A stretch of DNA of 64,000 nucleotides, taken from NCBI GenBank assembly GCA_033439265.1, contig JAVTVX010000020.1, positions 15,642,001-15,706,000 of the forward strand, given 5' to 3'. Source of the stretch: Dillenia suffruticosa (lineage: Eukaryota; Streptophyta; Magnoliopsida; Dilleniales; Dilleniaceae). The notes under the pieces were generated by a model. It saw only the letters and a program-made list of their open reading frames with translations. It did not search any database and was not told the DNA's origin. Every line of letters starts with the position of its first letter. Position 1 is the first letter of the stretch. Shown here in pieces: positions 11,292 through 22,300 of this stretch. Made by a program: the position numbers and the translations under genes.

Positions 11292-12160
11292 ATCGGAACC
11301 CTCCTTCATTGCTCTCCTTGCTGAGATCGGATCATAGATGAAGAATGATCTCCTCTGGAGAAAGAAAAACTCTATCCAAAACTCAAAGAACTTGAATGGA
11401 ACCCTCATCCACTGCTCTCCTTGCTAAAACTGGATCATCATGAAGAATGATCTGAGTCACCTAGGGGAAGAAAAACTACCTCTGAAAAGGGATATGTGGA
11501 CAGCCATGAAAAGTTAACCAACACTCTATCTGACTTCCTCAGAATGGGATTCTCTATCTGTCTATTCCACCACATGAAATAGATCCCAGAATAACGCAAG
11601 TCCTCCGGTTTAGATTCCCTCAAACAATCATCCAGAATAGAGTTAGATATCGACCATCCCAGATTACCTTATCGACCATCCTAGATTACCTTATCTCCTC
11701 TCAGAAGACCATTTAACAATATTAAAATTTCCAAGTATACACCATGGGGTAACCAAACTCCTGATTTGAAATCTCAAGAAATCCCATAACAAACGATGAT
11801 CACCTCTCATGTTAGACTCATACACAACAGTAATATCCAGACACATCCCTAACTTGATAAACTGAACCCCATAATGCATCCACTACAACTCACAAACCAG
11901 AACAGTCATACTAACCTTCAATGGGTCCCAACACAACCAAATCCTCCTAGTAGTATTACTCATATAGGCAATCACATAACTCCAGTTAGGCAAAAGAAAA
12001 TGCTGAATGCATATGTCATTTGATGCCTGTACCCTAGTCTTCAAAAGTCAAACCAACTGTAATCAGTTCTATATCACAAAACTTCTTGTAGCTCGAATAT
12101 GAATTAGGTTATTCAGACACCTTACGTTCCAACATTTTACATTTGGAACACAATGTGTGG
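11292..12160 (-). pseudogene. L1-like LINE ORF2 endonuclease domain
   Basis: The minus-strand translation follows an APE-type endonuclease of plant L1 elements: WNVRCLN near 12,110-12,132, LLKTRVQ, RRIWLCWDP, CILGNFN, an LRYSG-containing stretch, WWNRQ, RKSDRVLVN, and the end motif GDSDHSS near 11,440. Several expected catalytic residues are altered: the Glu of the usual ETRV is Lys, and the Asp of GDFN is Asn. In-frame stops are also present. There is a 22-bp tandem duplication at 11,649-11,692 and a roughly 103-bp duplication at 11,292-11,480. The solo LTR separates it from the ORF2 continuation at 1,745-2,281. The LINE identity is clear; the gene is dead. Confidence 0.82.
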
Positions 12161-12544
12161 GACATACCCCTTAAACAGCTTAGCAGGCTTTCTTCTGCCC
12201 CTTTCTAGTCTTCCTAGCCCTAGAAGGATAATACATAGGAAGAACTTGAGGGAGGAAGAAAAATAACTATCACCCACCACAGAGCTTGTCTCTGCTGAAG
12301 CATCTCACTCAACTCCTACAAAACATCCTCTGAGTCTAATGTTGCTCGGAATACTTGAAATATTGTCATACTCACATAAATTGACATGATCTCTAAAAGC
12401 TGGTGAGACTGTAATTAGAGCAATGTCTCCTCCCCAACCTCCAGAGTAAGACTGACATCCAACTTTGGCCCCTTATCCTCCGCCACTCTCTGAGGCTGCT
12501 AACCTCGTCTCCTTGGTTTCCTAGCTCTCTAGAAACTATCAGTA
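12161..12544 (-). pseudogene. LINE ORF1 C-terminal remnant
   Basis: This lies between the gypsy insertion (duplication TCTCT at 12,545-12,549) and the endonuclease start. The minus strand gives degenerate coding-like sequence ending in a basic tail (SRARKTRKGQKK, about 12,185-12,225) before ORF2 starts, as expected for the end of an L1 ORF1. It is assigned mainly by position between the ORF1 piece at 38,623-39,504 and the endonuclease. Confidence 0.5.
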
Positions 12545-14657
12545 TCTCTTGTCACGTCCCGACCCGCAGGTTGAGCATGCGAACAAACTACCGTAACTCC
12601 TTGAGGCACGGTATGCCCTACTCGTACACTCAGGTCATGCAAAACTAATATTATGACTAATATTACGATCCTACTCGACATCCTAAATTAAATCATACAA
12701 TGGAAGATTTGAAAAAGAATATTTTTTAAAAATTTCTTTAAAACATTTGCCTCCAATTTATATATAAAAATTTGTGAAAGTGGCAAATCAAATCATCGTT
12801 TTCAAAATTATATTCATTTAACAACATATCGTGTAATTCAAATTAATATGCATCCTTATCATAATCATTGTATCATGGTGTTGATACAGTCCTCACTGGT
12901 GCTCGTCTATTGAATCCGTTGGTCGGATCCGTTGGTCAGAGACAGGGGACTCAAATCCCTGCTCCCAGTTACCCCACCACATCAACCTATCAAGTAAACA
13001 CTCAATATCGTGATAGGGAGTGTGCTATAACCACTATATACCATCCCATAATCATACACATGTGCCACATGTCATCATTTATAAAACTTTACTCGTAAAA
13101 GAAAAATATGGCATTATCAATCATCATAATATTATGATATAATTTTTATACAATATCATTTCAGAAAATGCCATAAACATTAAAGCATTTTTAAATCATA
13201 TGTCAAAATTTATTTATAAAAATCATGATCAAACTATTTTTTATTTAAACTCAAAAAGTTCGTCCCACTCATATCGATTGGGAAGGGTATGCCACTCCCC
13301 CTCACTGTCCTCATTTCTCGAGCAAATCATTCCTCATACGAAAACGAAACCCTACGCCTAGATTCAACAATATATAATTCGTCAATTATTTCGATAATAT
13401 CATATCATACGATTACGAATTGCATATAAAAAATATTTTTCTTTAAGATAAAATCTCAAATTCCTTACTCAATTTTAAATTTAAGTTTCCAAAGTTCAAC
13501 TCTGTGCAGTTTTGGGAGAAACTCCATATCCCCCTCTGTACTCCCCCAATTTAAGTAATTCTTATCTCTAATCGAAGACAAGACGTTGATTTAAAATTTT
13601 CTAGTTTATACTATCCCCAAATTTTATGTGTATAATTTTATAAAATTTCTTTTTAATTTCAGTTTCGTTTTAAAAACTAGTTCTGCGCAATTTCAGTAAA
13701 AATACTATAATGTTTTGCCTACTACTCCGATTCAAGTGATCTTTAGCTTAAATTAAAGATAAGACAGATGTCTAAAACTTTTATGCTTTAAGTTTCTCCA
13801 AATTTCATATAAAAGATATTTTAAAAACTGACACAAGGTACTGATCGTACACAAAGTATGAAAACAGAATGGCTGAATCATGTTAAACTCCCAAAAATCA
13901 CTAAAAATTGATTCTTTCCAGAAATATTTCATATAATATGCCATTTTAAAGCTTTTGAAGTCTAGTTGACACAAATAAATGGTTTAGATTTTCAATTCCT
14001 ATACAATGAGATATCATAGTAAAACTATACAAAACTCAAATCTATAATTTAATATCTAGCATAATATCATAGATACTAATATAACTACTCAACAAATGAT
14101 TTAATCATTGCACAAGTTAAAACATGTTACCTTTCTTGTAAGCTCTCTTGCAAACAATATATACTAGCACTCCCTTTGAATCCTTGAAAATTTTTTATAT
14201 CACCTTAGCGAAAATCAAATCACAATACATTAATACAATACTTCTATATCTCCATCTTGAAATCAAAATTTCCAACAATGCTCTTACCTCTTTGACTTCA
14301 TGGTTGAACTCAAATTTAGAGATGGAGTCTTCACAATTTTATCCAAGGGAGGAGGATGAAGAAAAAGTGAACCAAATTTCTCAAAACAAGTTCCTTTATA
14401 AACCTAGTAAAGTTTCTTTGACCATTGAAGCATCTTATGCATTATCTTAACCATCTACTTATCTTAGCACTCAAACCATGCATTAGGAGTCTTGTTGGAC
14501 ATCCATGTCAAGAGGAGAAGTGTCACAACTAACACAAACTATTCCAATTACATTTCATACATAAATTATCATCCTATGAGCTTCTTGAATGTAGAACAAT
14601 CCTATGTGGCCACTAACCAACCTTACTACCCTCTTGATCAATCATTTGGCTCAATTG

Positions 14658-15113
14658 TGTTAAAAATAAGGGAGAAGATGAAGATAAGTCTCAAGGTATT
14701 CAACTTGAAAATATGATAATGTCATAAATATTGGGCCTTTTATTTTTTAATGTTCAGAATTTGGCAACATATTTATGACCCAAAATACATTCAAAAACAA
14801 GCCCAATGAAGCCCAAAAGTATGGAGAAAAGTCTAAGAGGTAAACCCAAATAGCTAGGGGCAGTTTGGGCAATGTATATTCCAACAGTCCAAAAACTAGC
14901 TGTTGGAATTCCTTGGGGTTTGAGCCCCAACGGGAATATTGACTTTGTTCTCTCTCTACTGTCTATTTTTCTCCCTTTGCCTATAAATAGAGCTATTGCT
15001 CTCCTTGTAAAATTAAGAGGAAGATAATCTCTCTTCCTCTGTATCATTCTTCTACATCAATAAAAACCAGAAGTTTATTAGATTTCTCTCTCTTCTTAGT
15101 CAAAAATCCAACA
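14658..15113 (+). repeat. Copia-2 5' LTR
   Basis: A 456-bp LTR, TGTTAAAAATAAGG to AATCCAACA, with TATAAATA at 14,982-14,989. Upstream is an inverted repeat TTCCAACAG/CTGTTGGAA around AAAACTAG (about 14,879-14,908). The gag ATG starts on the final base. Confidence 0.96.
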
Positions 15114-18100
15114 TGGTATCAGAGCAAACATCGACTCCGGGGTTGGGAAATTCTCTTCCTCAAATCTCTTCCTTTCAAATCCAACTTTTCTCCCAAATTA
15201 TTCTAAGCTCAACCAATTACTTCCAATGGGCTAGTCATATCAGAAGATCTCTCAATGGAGCAAAACTTCTGTCTTTCATTACAAAAGATCCTATGGATCG
15301 GCTAGACCCACGATTTGATGAATGGAAGGAGCTGGATGATCAAGTGTTCCTATTGCTAACAAGCTCCATGGATCAAGTACACAAAAATATGGTAATGTGC
15401 TGTCCGAGTTCCAAATCCTTATGGGAGCAAATGTATGGGTTATATGGTCAGGAATCAAACTTGAGCAGAATATTTGAAATACAAAAAAGGATTGCGACCA
15501 TCCAAATGGAGGAGAAATCAATTACACAATTGTTCGGAGAACACGAGGACTTGTGGAATGAGCTCAACACATTGAGACCTCTCACAAGTGATATAAAAGT
15601 GCTGCAAAAGAGACAAGATGAAGACAAGGTGTTTTCATTGCTCTCATCACTCAATGAGTCATTTGTACAACTTCGACAGGAAATTCTTCGAATGAAAGAA
15701 TTTCCATCATACCAAGAGACTCGATTTATGATTCAAAGAGCTGCAGCTTCTCAAAGGTTTGAGGAAAGCAATCAGTCCAAAAGTGAAGTTCATGGGTTCT
15801 CCACAAAGCAGAATGAGCAAGCTGCAAATAAGGCTCATCAGGGAATAAAAAAGGTGTGTTCTCATTGCAAAAAGTTGGGACATACCAAGGATGGTTGCTG
15901 GTTTCTTCATCCTAACCTTAAACCTGAGTTCATCAAGAAAAAAGAGCAAGAGAGGAGGGAGCAAAATGCTCAACCAGCTGCAAACAAAGCAAATCTGACA
16001 TATCAAAAATTAGGAAAATCCTCCTCAGGTACTTGCTGTAACTCATCTATTACTTCTTCAAAATGGTTGATAGATTCAGGTTGTGATCACCATATGGTCA
16101 AAGATAAGCAAAATTTTCAGAATCTTGAACCTCTCCTAGAACCTAAAATGGTTAAAGTTGCGAATGGACATAATTTCAAAATTAAGCAAATTGGGGATGT
16201 TGAAATATTTGGAAGAAAATCAAAGGCCTTATATGTTCCTCAATTTACCTCTAATCTTATGTCCATTGGACAAGTCACTAAGGACTTAAATTGCAAAGCT
16301 ATTTTTGACCCTCATTCTGTTGTTTTTCAGAATTTGGAGACGAATCAAGTGATTGGTAGTGGTTCTATGCAAGATAACTTGTATTTTTGGAAACAAGATA
16401 GTTTTGTATTTTCCGCAATCCGAGAGGAAAGTTACCTCCTTTGGCATGCTAGATTAGGTCATCCTTCTATGCAAGCTCTGAAATGCCTATTCCCATCAAA
16501 AAATTGTAGTGATAGACATTGTGAAGCATGCATTTTTGGAAAGGAAACCCGAATGTATTATCCTATTTCTGAAACTCAATATAAAAAGCCTTTTGATCTT
16601 GTTCACTCGGATGTATGGACTTCACCTATGATATCTAGAAGGGGATTTAAGTATTTTATCTCATTTATAGATCATAAGTCTAGGTATACATGGGTGTATA
16701 TGCTAAGATCAAAAGACCAAGTTTATGAAGCCTTCAAGTCCTTTTACAAGTATATTATAAAACAATATGAGGCCAACATTAAAATTCTTAGGACAGATAA
16801 TGGTGGGGAATATATGAGCACCAATTTCAAAAATTTCATTGAGGAGAATGGAATTATTCATCAAACTAGTTGTCCCTACACTCCCCAACAAAATGGAGTT
16901 GCCGAACGCAAAAATAGACATCTCCTAGAAATAGCTAGAACTATCATGTTCTTTGCTAATATGCCTAAGCGTTTTTGGAGTGATGCGGTTAGTACCGCAG
17001 CTCATTTAATAAATCGTCTTCCAACTAGAGTTCTCCATGGAAAATCTCCATTGGAGTTGCTTAGAAAAGACAAACCAAACCTCTCTCACCTTAGAGTTTT
17101 TGGGCGTATTTGTTACATTCATATTCCTAGGCAGTTTAGAGATAAGTTAGATATCAAAGGAAGGAAATGTGTTTTTATTGGGTACGCTTCATTCCAAAAA
17201 GGATATATTTGTTTTGAACCTGACTCTAACAAGGTATACACATCAAAAGATGTGATATTTGTAGAAAATGAATTTTTTTTTGCAGGAGAAAAAAATGAAG
17301 AAAATTCATCAAGCAATGACTTGCGAATCTTCTGCGATGTTCCCATAAATCCTCCTCTGGTTCCTCAAGAATCCAATGAAGAGAATTCACTTTCAGGGGG
17401 AGAAAACGAAGAGGGAGGAGTGGATGAGTCTGAAAATGAAGAGAACTCTTCCGAAGAAAGAGAAGAAGGCGAGGGATTACCTACCTTAGGAGAATCCGGA
17501 GACGAAACTAGACTGCCCTCTCCGCTGGCTCCTCCACTTCGACGTTCCACCAGATTGAGGCTTCCTCCCTCAGAGTGGATCAACAGAAGAGTTTATTACA
17601 ATTCTAAGGTAACTCACTATCCTATTTCAAATTACTATTGTGTATCTAACACTTCCTCAAGCCATCAAGGGTTCTTGAGTGGCATTGACTCATCACAGGA
17701 ACCTAAGGATTTTGATGAGGCAAATACCAAACCCGAATGGAGACAAGCTATGCTTGAAGAACTAGATGCATTGAATAAAAATGGGACGTGGGAGATTACT
17801 ACTCTCCCTAAGGGAAGAAAGGCTGTTGGGTGTAAATGGGTGTTCAAAATCAAGTATAAAAGTGATGGATCCATTGAACGCTACAAGGCAAGACTTGTAG
17901 CCAAAGGATTCACACAAACTTATGGAGAAGACTACACTGAGACTTTTGCCCCTGTTGCCAAAATGAAAACGATAAGGGTTTTGATGTCAATTGCAACCAA
18001 TGGAGAATGGCCAATGTATCAAATGGACGTGAAGAATGCTTTCCTTCAAGGGGACTTAGACGAAGAAATCTACATGCAAATTCCCCAAGGGCTAGATGAG

Positions 18101-19309
18101 GATTCAAACATCAAGGTGTGTCGTCTTAAAAAAGCAATCTATGGGTTAAAACAATCTCCTCGTGCCTGGTATGCAAAATTAAGTTCAGCACTTCTTGGTA
18201 ATAACTTTAAGAAATCCATTATTGATTCCTCCATGTTTACTAAAGTTAACAATGAAGAAATCACTATTGTTCTTATTTATGTAGATGATATAGTTATTAC
18301 AGGAAGTGATATGAATGGTATTGATCAAGTTAGAAATTTCCTTAAATCTACTTTTGAGATTAAAGATTTGGGAAAACTAAAGTATTTCTTAGGAATAGAG
18401 CTTGCCTATTCTCATAAGGGGCTAGTTCTATGCCAAAGGAAATATGTAATTGACCTTTTGCAGGAAACTGGAAAGGTAGGAGCTAAACCAGCAGCAACTC
18501 CTATATCCATAGCAGAACGAGCACAAGGTGATGAAGAAATGTTCCAGGATATTCCTAGATATCAAAGACTTGTGGGGAGGCTCATCTACCTCACCATTAC
18601 AAGACCAGATATCACCTATGCCGTCAGCTTAATCAGTCAACGGATGCATGCTCCAAGGATTCAAGATTGGAAGGCAGCAGAAAGAATTCTCAAGTATTTA
18701 AAAAGCTCACCAGGAAGGGGAATTCTTATGAAAAACAACCACAGCATGGAGATTTATGGCTACTGTGATGCAGATTGGGCTGGGGATGTCACGGACAGGA
18801 GATCCACCACCGGCTACTGCATGTTCGTGGGAGGAAATCTTGTAACATGGAAAAGCAAGAAACAATCTGTTGTATCCAGATCAAGCGCTGAGGCTGAATA
18901 CAGAGCAATGGCAGCGGCTACAAGCGAAATAGTTTGGCTAAAGGCATTACTTAAGGAGATGGGATTTCCTACTATCGCTCCTATTCTTCTACATTGCGAT
19001 AATCAAGCAGCTCTTCATATCGCTGCCAATCCAGTATTTCATGAAAGAACGAAGCACATTGAGGTTGATTGTCATTTTGTTCGAGAAAAATTAGAAAACA
19101 AGACAATTTCAACCTCATATGTTAGAAGTGAAGACCAGCTAGCTGACATTTTCACTAAGGCAACAACTGAGAAACATCTTCAGCACATCCTTAGCAAGTT
19201 AGGGTCCATAGACATCTATGCACCTAACTTGAGGGGGAGTGTTAAAAATAAGGGAGAAGATGAAGATAAGTCTCAAGGTATTCAACTTGAAAATATGATA
19301 ATGTCATAA
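15113..19309 (+). CDS. Copia-2 gag-pol polyprotein, full length
   Basis: The 1,398-residue polyprotein would make the particle capsid and the enzymes for reverse transcription and integration. Visible domains: UBN2-type gag (about 20-240) with IRRSLNGAKLL; CCHC knuckle CSHCKKLGHTKDGC near 249-262; aspartic protease WLIDSGCDHH near 317; integrase zinc region H-LGHP...CEAC near 443-475; integrase catalytic D in HSDVW near 499, D in TDNGGEY near 560, E in AERKNRHLLE near 597; RT KARLVAKGFTQ near 925 and YVDD near 1,055; RNase H CDADWAG near 1,217 and SRSSAEAEYRAM near 1,260. The start MVSEQ overlaps the primer site, as in Copia-1. The frame runs 70 bases into the 3' LTR. All expected catalytic residues are present. 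The copia lineage is not assigned. Confidence 0.96.
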   Translation: MVSEQTSTPGLGNSLPQISSFQIQLFSQIILSSTNYFQWASHIRRSLNGAKLLSFITKDPMDRLDPRFDEWKELDDQVFLLLTSSMDQVHKNMVMCCPSSKSLWEQMYGLYGQESNLSRIFEIQKRIATIQMEEKSITQLFGEHEDLWNELNTLRPLTSDIKVLQKRQDEDKVFSLLSSLNESFVQLRQEILRMKEFPSYQETRFMIQRAAASQRFEESNQSKSEVHGFSTKQNEQAANKAHQGIKKVCSHCKKLGHTKDGCWFLHPNLKPEFIKKKEQERREQNAQPAANKANLTYQKLGKSSSGTCCNSSITSSKWLIDSGCDHHMVKDKQNFQNLEPLLEPKMVKVANGHNFKIKQIGDVEIFGRKSKALYVPQFTSNLMSIGQVTKDLNCKAIFDPHSVVFQNLETNQVIGSGSMQDNLYFWKQDSFVFSAIREESYLLWHARLGHPSMQALKCLFPSKNCSDRHCEACIFGKETRMYYPISETQYKKPFDLVHSDVWTSPMISRRGFKYFISFIDHKSRYTWVYMLRSKDQVYEAFKSFYKYIIKQYEANIKILRTDNGGEYMSTNFKNFIEENGIIHQTSCPYTPQQNGVAERKNRHLLEIARTIMFFANMPKRFWSDAVSTAAHLINRLPTRVLHGKSPLELLRKDKPNLSHLRVFGRICYIHIPRQFRDKLDIKGRKCVFIGYASFQKGYICFEPDSNKVYTSKDVIFVENEFFFAGEKNEENSSSNDLRIFCDVPINPPLVPQESNEENSLSGGENEEGGVDESENEENSSEEREEGEGLPTLGESGDETRLPSPLAPPLRRSTRLRLPPSEWINRRVYYNSKVTHYPISNYYCVSNTSSSHQGFLSGIDSSQEPKDFDEANTKPEWRQAMLEELDALNKNGTWEITTLPKGRKAVGCKWVFKIKYKSDGSIERYKARLVAKGFTQTYGEDYTETFAPVAKMKTIRVLMSIATNGEWPMYQMDVKNAFLQGDLDEEIYMQIPQGLDEDSNIKVCRLKKAIYGLKQSPRAWYAKLSSALLGNNFKKSIIDSSMFTKVNNEEITIVLIYVDDIVITGSDMNGIDQVRNFLKSTFEIKDLGKLKYFLGIELAYSHKGLVLCQRKYVIDLLQETGKVGAKPAATPISIAERAQGDEEMFQDIPRYQRLVGRLIYLTITRPDITYAVSLISQRMHAPRIQDWKAAERILKYLKSSPGRGILMKNNHSMEIYGYCDADWAGDVTDRRSTTGYCMFVGGNLVTWKSKKQSVVSRSSAEAEYRAMAAATSEIVWLKALLKEMGFPTIAPILLHCDNQAALHIAANPVFHERTKHIEVDCHFVREKLENKTISTSYVRSEDQLADIFTKATTEKHLQHILSKLGSIDIYAPNLRGSVKNKGEDEDKSQGIQLENMIMS

Positions 19310-19695
19310 ATATTGGGCCTTTTATTTTTTAATGTTCAGAATTTGGCAACATATTTATGACCCAAAATACATTCAAAAACAAGCCCAATGAAGCCCAAAA
19401 GTATGGAGAAAAGTCTAAGAGGTAAACCCAAATAGCTAGGGGCAGTTTGGGCAATGTATATTCCAACAGTCCAAAAACTAGCTGTTGGAATTCCTTGGGG
19501 TTTGAGCCCCAACGGGAATATTGACTTTGTTCTCTCTCTACTGTCTATTTTTCTCCCTTTGCCTATAAATAGAGCTATTGCTCTCCTTGTAAAATTAAGA
19601 GGAAGATAATCTCTCTTCCTCTGTATCATTCTTCTACATCAATAAAAACCAGAAGTTTATTAGATTTCTCTCTCTTCTTAGTCAAAAATCCAACA
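19240..19695 (+). repeat. Copia-2 3' LTR
   Basis: Identical by eye to 14,658-15,113. TATA box at 19,564-19,571. The gag-pol stop codon lies inside it (ending 19,309). Confidence 0.96.
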
Positions 19696-20129
19696 AATTG
19701 TCCATCATTGAGTAGTTTGCAATCTAATCCCTCAACTTTCCTTGATTGCCTTTAGACTCCTAACTTTTAACAAATTTGCATGTTTAATCCCTATGAAATT
19801 TTGTTTGAAATTCCTTTAAAATGTGAAATTTCATTTAAATACATTTATTTAAATATGTATGCCCTTCCTTAGCCATTTTTGACTTCTTTAGGCCATGTTG
19901 GCACTTGCCAAGAAGGTTTTCAGCTTACCCGATAAAATTTTCGGTTTTAGCGATTTTGAGACAAAACTTCAAAATAAATAAATAAATAATTAAAATTATA
20001 TTTTAGATGTCTCAAAAGAATGTTAATATATATATAAAATCATGAAAAGTGGTACATGATATACAGTCATCAAAAATCGGTGTTACAATTCCTAATCCCC
20101 TAATAAAAAGTTTCATCCTCGAAACTAAA

Positions 20130-21859
20130 TAAAACTATATATTAAATAGCTGGGGGTACTGTTTGCTCATAGCATTCTCGAGCTCCCAAGTCTACTCCTC
20201 GACCTGGTCGTTCCTCCAAAGTACTTTGACCAGGGAGACCTTTCTGCTCCATAACTTCCTAATCTGTCTGTCTAAGACGGCTATGGGCTGAACGGGAAAG
20301 CGCAAATCATCACTTAACTCTACCGGTGGGGGTTCCAATATATGGGAAGGATTAGGAAGGTACCTCTTCAACATTGAGATATGGAATACATCATGAATCC
20401 TTGCTAGCTCAAGCGGCAGGTCTAACCTATATGCTACTTTCCCAATCCTCTCTAGGACTCGGAAAGGTCCGATATACCTAGGATTAAGCTTTACGTGTTG
20501 TCTAAATCAGATTATCCCCTTCCAAAGGGATACCCTTAGAAACACCATGTCTCCCTCTCCGAACTTCAAGGTTTGTAGGCGAACTTGATCAACGGGAGGT
20601 GCTGGTCCCAACTATCATTGAAGTCCATGACACAGGATCTCAACATGTCCTCTAGTGTCTGAATGGTCCTCTCATACTGACCATCCGTCTGGGGTGAAAT
20701 GCAGTACTGAATTTTAATCGGGTGCACATGGCCTCTCACAACTTCAGCCAAAATTGGGAAGTAAATCATGAGTCTCGGTCCAATACAATGGATACAAAAA
20801 TTCCATGCAGTCTAACTATTTCACTGATGTACAGGAGAGCCAAACTCTCTAGTGGATAGCTATGGCAGATAGGAAGGAAATGTGCAGACTTAGTGAGTCT
20901 GTCTACAGCATCGTGTCGTGCCGAAGTTTGCAGAAGACCCATTACAAAATTCATAACGATATGTTCCCACTTCCATTTAGGAATAGGAAGAGGTTGTAGT
21001 GTGCAGGCGGGCTGCTGATACTTAGTCTTCACCTGCTGGCATACCAAACACCGGGTAACAAAACTGGCTATCTCACGCTTCATGCCCGCCCACTAGTAAC
21101 TTTCTCGAATCGTCTAGTACATCTTTGTGCTACCAAGATGCATAGCGTAAGCTGAAGTGTGAGCCTCCCCTAATATGGTACCTCCAATTTCATCATCCTT
21201 GGGAATATAGATATGTGTCCCAAAACCTACTAAGTCATCATCCCTGATTCTGAAGTCTCCGCATTCTCCTTTGTTGATCCTCTCAACAATCCCCTGAATC
21301 TCCTTATCAGTAGACTGAAGTTTCCAAATGTGGTTAAGCAGAGTCGGTCTTATCTCAAATCTTGTCAAAAGTGCTCCAAAATCATCTATGGTCATCTGAC
21401 TCCTAGGGAACGGAGTCCAATAAGACACGTGAGATAAGAACTCTCGGTGGGTGCTGAAGATGACGACTTGTAGCATAGTGTATCTGCAACAACATTTGCT
21501 TTCCCCAGGTGATAGTCAATAATCAGATCATAGTCTTTGAGAAGCTCCAACCATCTCCTCTGCCTGAGATTGAGCTCCCTTTGAGTGAGTAGATACTTCA
21601 AGCTTCTGCGGTCCATATATACCCAACAAGCAACCCCATATAGATAGTGTCGCCAAATCTTCAAGGCGAACACAATAACAGCAAGCCCTAAGTCATGGAA
21701 AGGATAATTCAATTCATGCCTCTTTAGCTGTTAGGAGGCGTAAGCAATGACCCGACCCTTCTGCATTAAGACACAACCTGGTCCCTATCAGCTTGCATCG
21801 CAGTATACCTCATACTCAGCATCACTAGTAAGGAGAGCGAGGATGGGTGCTGACGCTAG
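20130..21859 (-). pseudogene. Gypsy pol 3' part: RNase H, integrase, chromodomain-like end
   Basis: On the minus strand from 21,859 down: RNase H remnants ([12 protein letters not shown], then a DRRSLKYL stretch with [12 protein letters not shown] and [13 protein letters not shown], 21,490-21,700); integrase zinc finger H-X-H ... CLVCQQVKTKYQQP (21,030-21,160); integrase core with FVMGL and SAHFLP (20,770-21,010) and an [11 protein letters not shown] stretch (20,566-20,769); then MLKRYLPNPSHILEP with VLWRNDQVEE and WELENAM (20,140-20,374), the chromodomain-type end of Tekay elements. Stops and frameshifts separate every block, including two TAGs near 21,090-21,110. Copia-3 interrupts the frame at 21,860. 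It is non-functional. Confidence 0.88.
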
Positions 21860-22300
21860 TGTTGAATTTCTACAGAAGCAAGCAATGAGTAATAAAAAGG
21901 ATTTCAAAGATTTTGTTGATATTTCAAGGAAATTATACAAGTGGTTGAAGGCATTTTTTCATGCTTTGAGAGGACAACATGCTGCCCTATTTATAGAGGA
22001 TGGAGAGGGGAGAAGATTGAGAGAAAAGAGAGAGTGGAGAGGGCATAAAGCCCTCTCCTTCTCTACTAGCCGTTGGACCTCCAACGGCTAGAATGGGAAC
22101 TAGCCGTTGGGACCTCCAACGGCTAGATTCCCAGCCTGCTGGGGGCCCATTTGGGGCCCCATTTGCTGTCTCGGGCTGGGCCCGTAGGGCCCAGCCCGAA
22201 TCCCGCGGGCCACACCCATTGAAATACCCATTGAATTAGGTTTGTACACTTGATCCTAGCATCAACTAGCTATGAAGCCTAATTATGCTTCATTTCAACA
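21860..22300 (-). repeat. Copia-3 3' LTR
   Basis: A 441-bp LTR, TGTTGAATTTC to ATTTCAACA on the plus strand. Reverse TATA box at 21,988-21,995. Three perfect hairpins occupy 22,066-22,199 (see separate entry). Confidence 0.95.
22066..22199 (-). promoter_or_regulatory. Hairpin cluster in Copia-3 U3
   Basis: Two tandem hairpins share the arm CTAGCCGTTGG: 22,066-22,076/22,081-22,091 with loop ACCT, and 22,100-22,110/22,116-22,126 with loop GACCT. A GC-rich hairpin follows, TCGGGCTGGGCCC (22,171-22,183), loop GTA, complement 22,187-22,199. The same cluster is at 31,772-31,905 in the other LTR, with one arm mismatch. It lies upstream of the TATA box in element sense. The arms contain the CAACGG/CCGTTG core of MYB sites. 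Function is inferred. Confidence 0.6.

Larger units (their letters stand above)
14658..19695 (+). mobile_element. Copia-2: intact, probably young Ty1/copia element
   Basis: The element is 5,038 bp, flanked by a perfect duplication AATTG (14,653-14,657 and 19,696-19,700), inserted in the left gypsy LTR. The LTRs (14,658-15,113 and 19,240-19,695; 456 bp each) read identical by eye. Primer site TGGTATCAGAGC starts at 15,114; the polypurine tract TTGAGGGGGAG ends at 19,239. One gag-pol frame is unbroken. Intact coding, intact signals and identical LTRs make it the best candidate here for an autonomous, recently mobile element. Confidence 0.97.
12550..20087 (-). repeat. Gypsy 3' LTR (left), interrupted by Copia-2
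   Basis: It begins TGTCACGTCCCGACC and ends CGGTGTTACA on the plus strand. Removing Copia-2 and one AATTG leaves about 2.5 kb that aligns over most of its length with 35,104-38,617. Compared with that copy it lacks about 200 bp corresponding to 35,335-35,520 and a block near 35,620-35,760, so it has internal deletions. No genes are seen in 12,550-14,657 or 19,701-20,087. Confidence 0.88.

Noticed and set aside
14754-15047. A 97-codon minus-strand frame, repeated at 19,336-19,629
   Set aside because: It lies antisense inside both Copia-2 LTRs and is identical only because the LTRs are identical.
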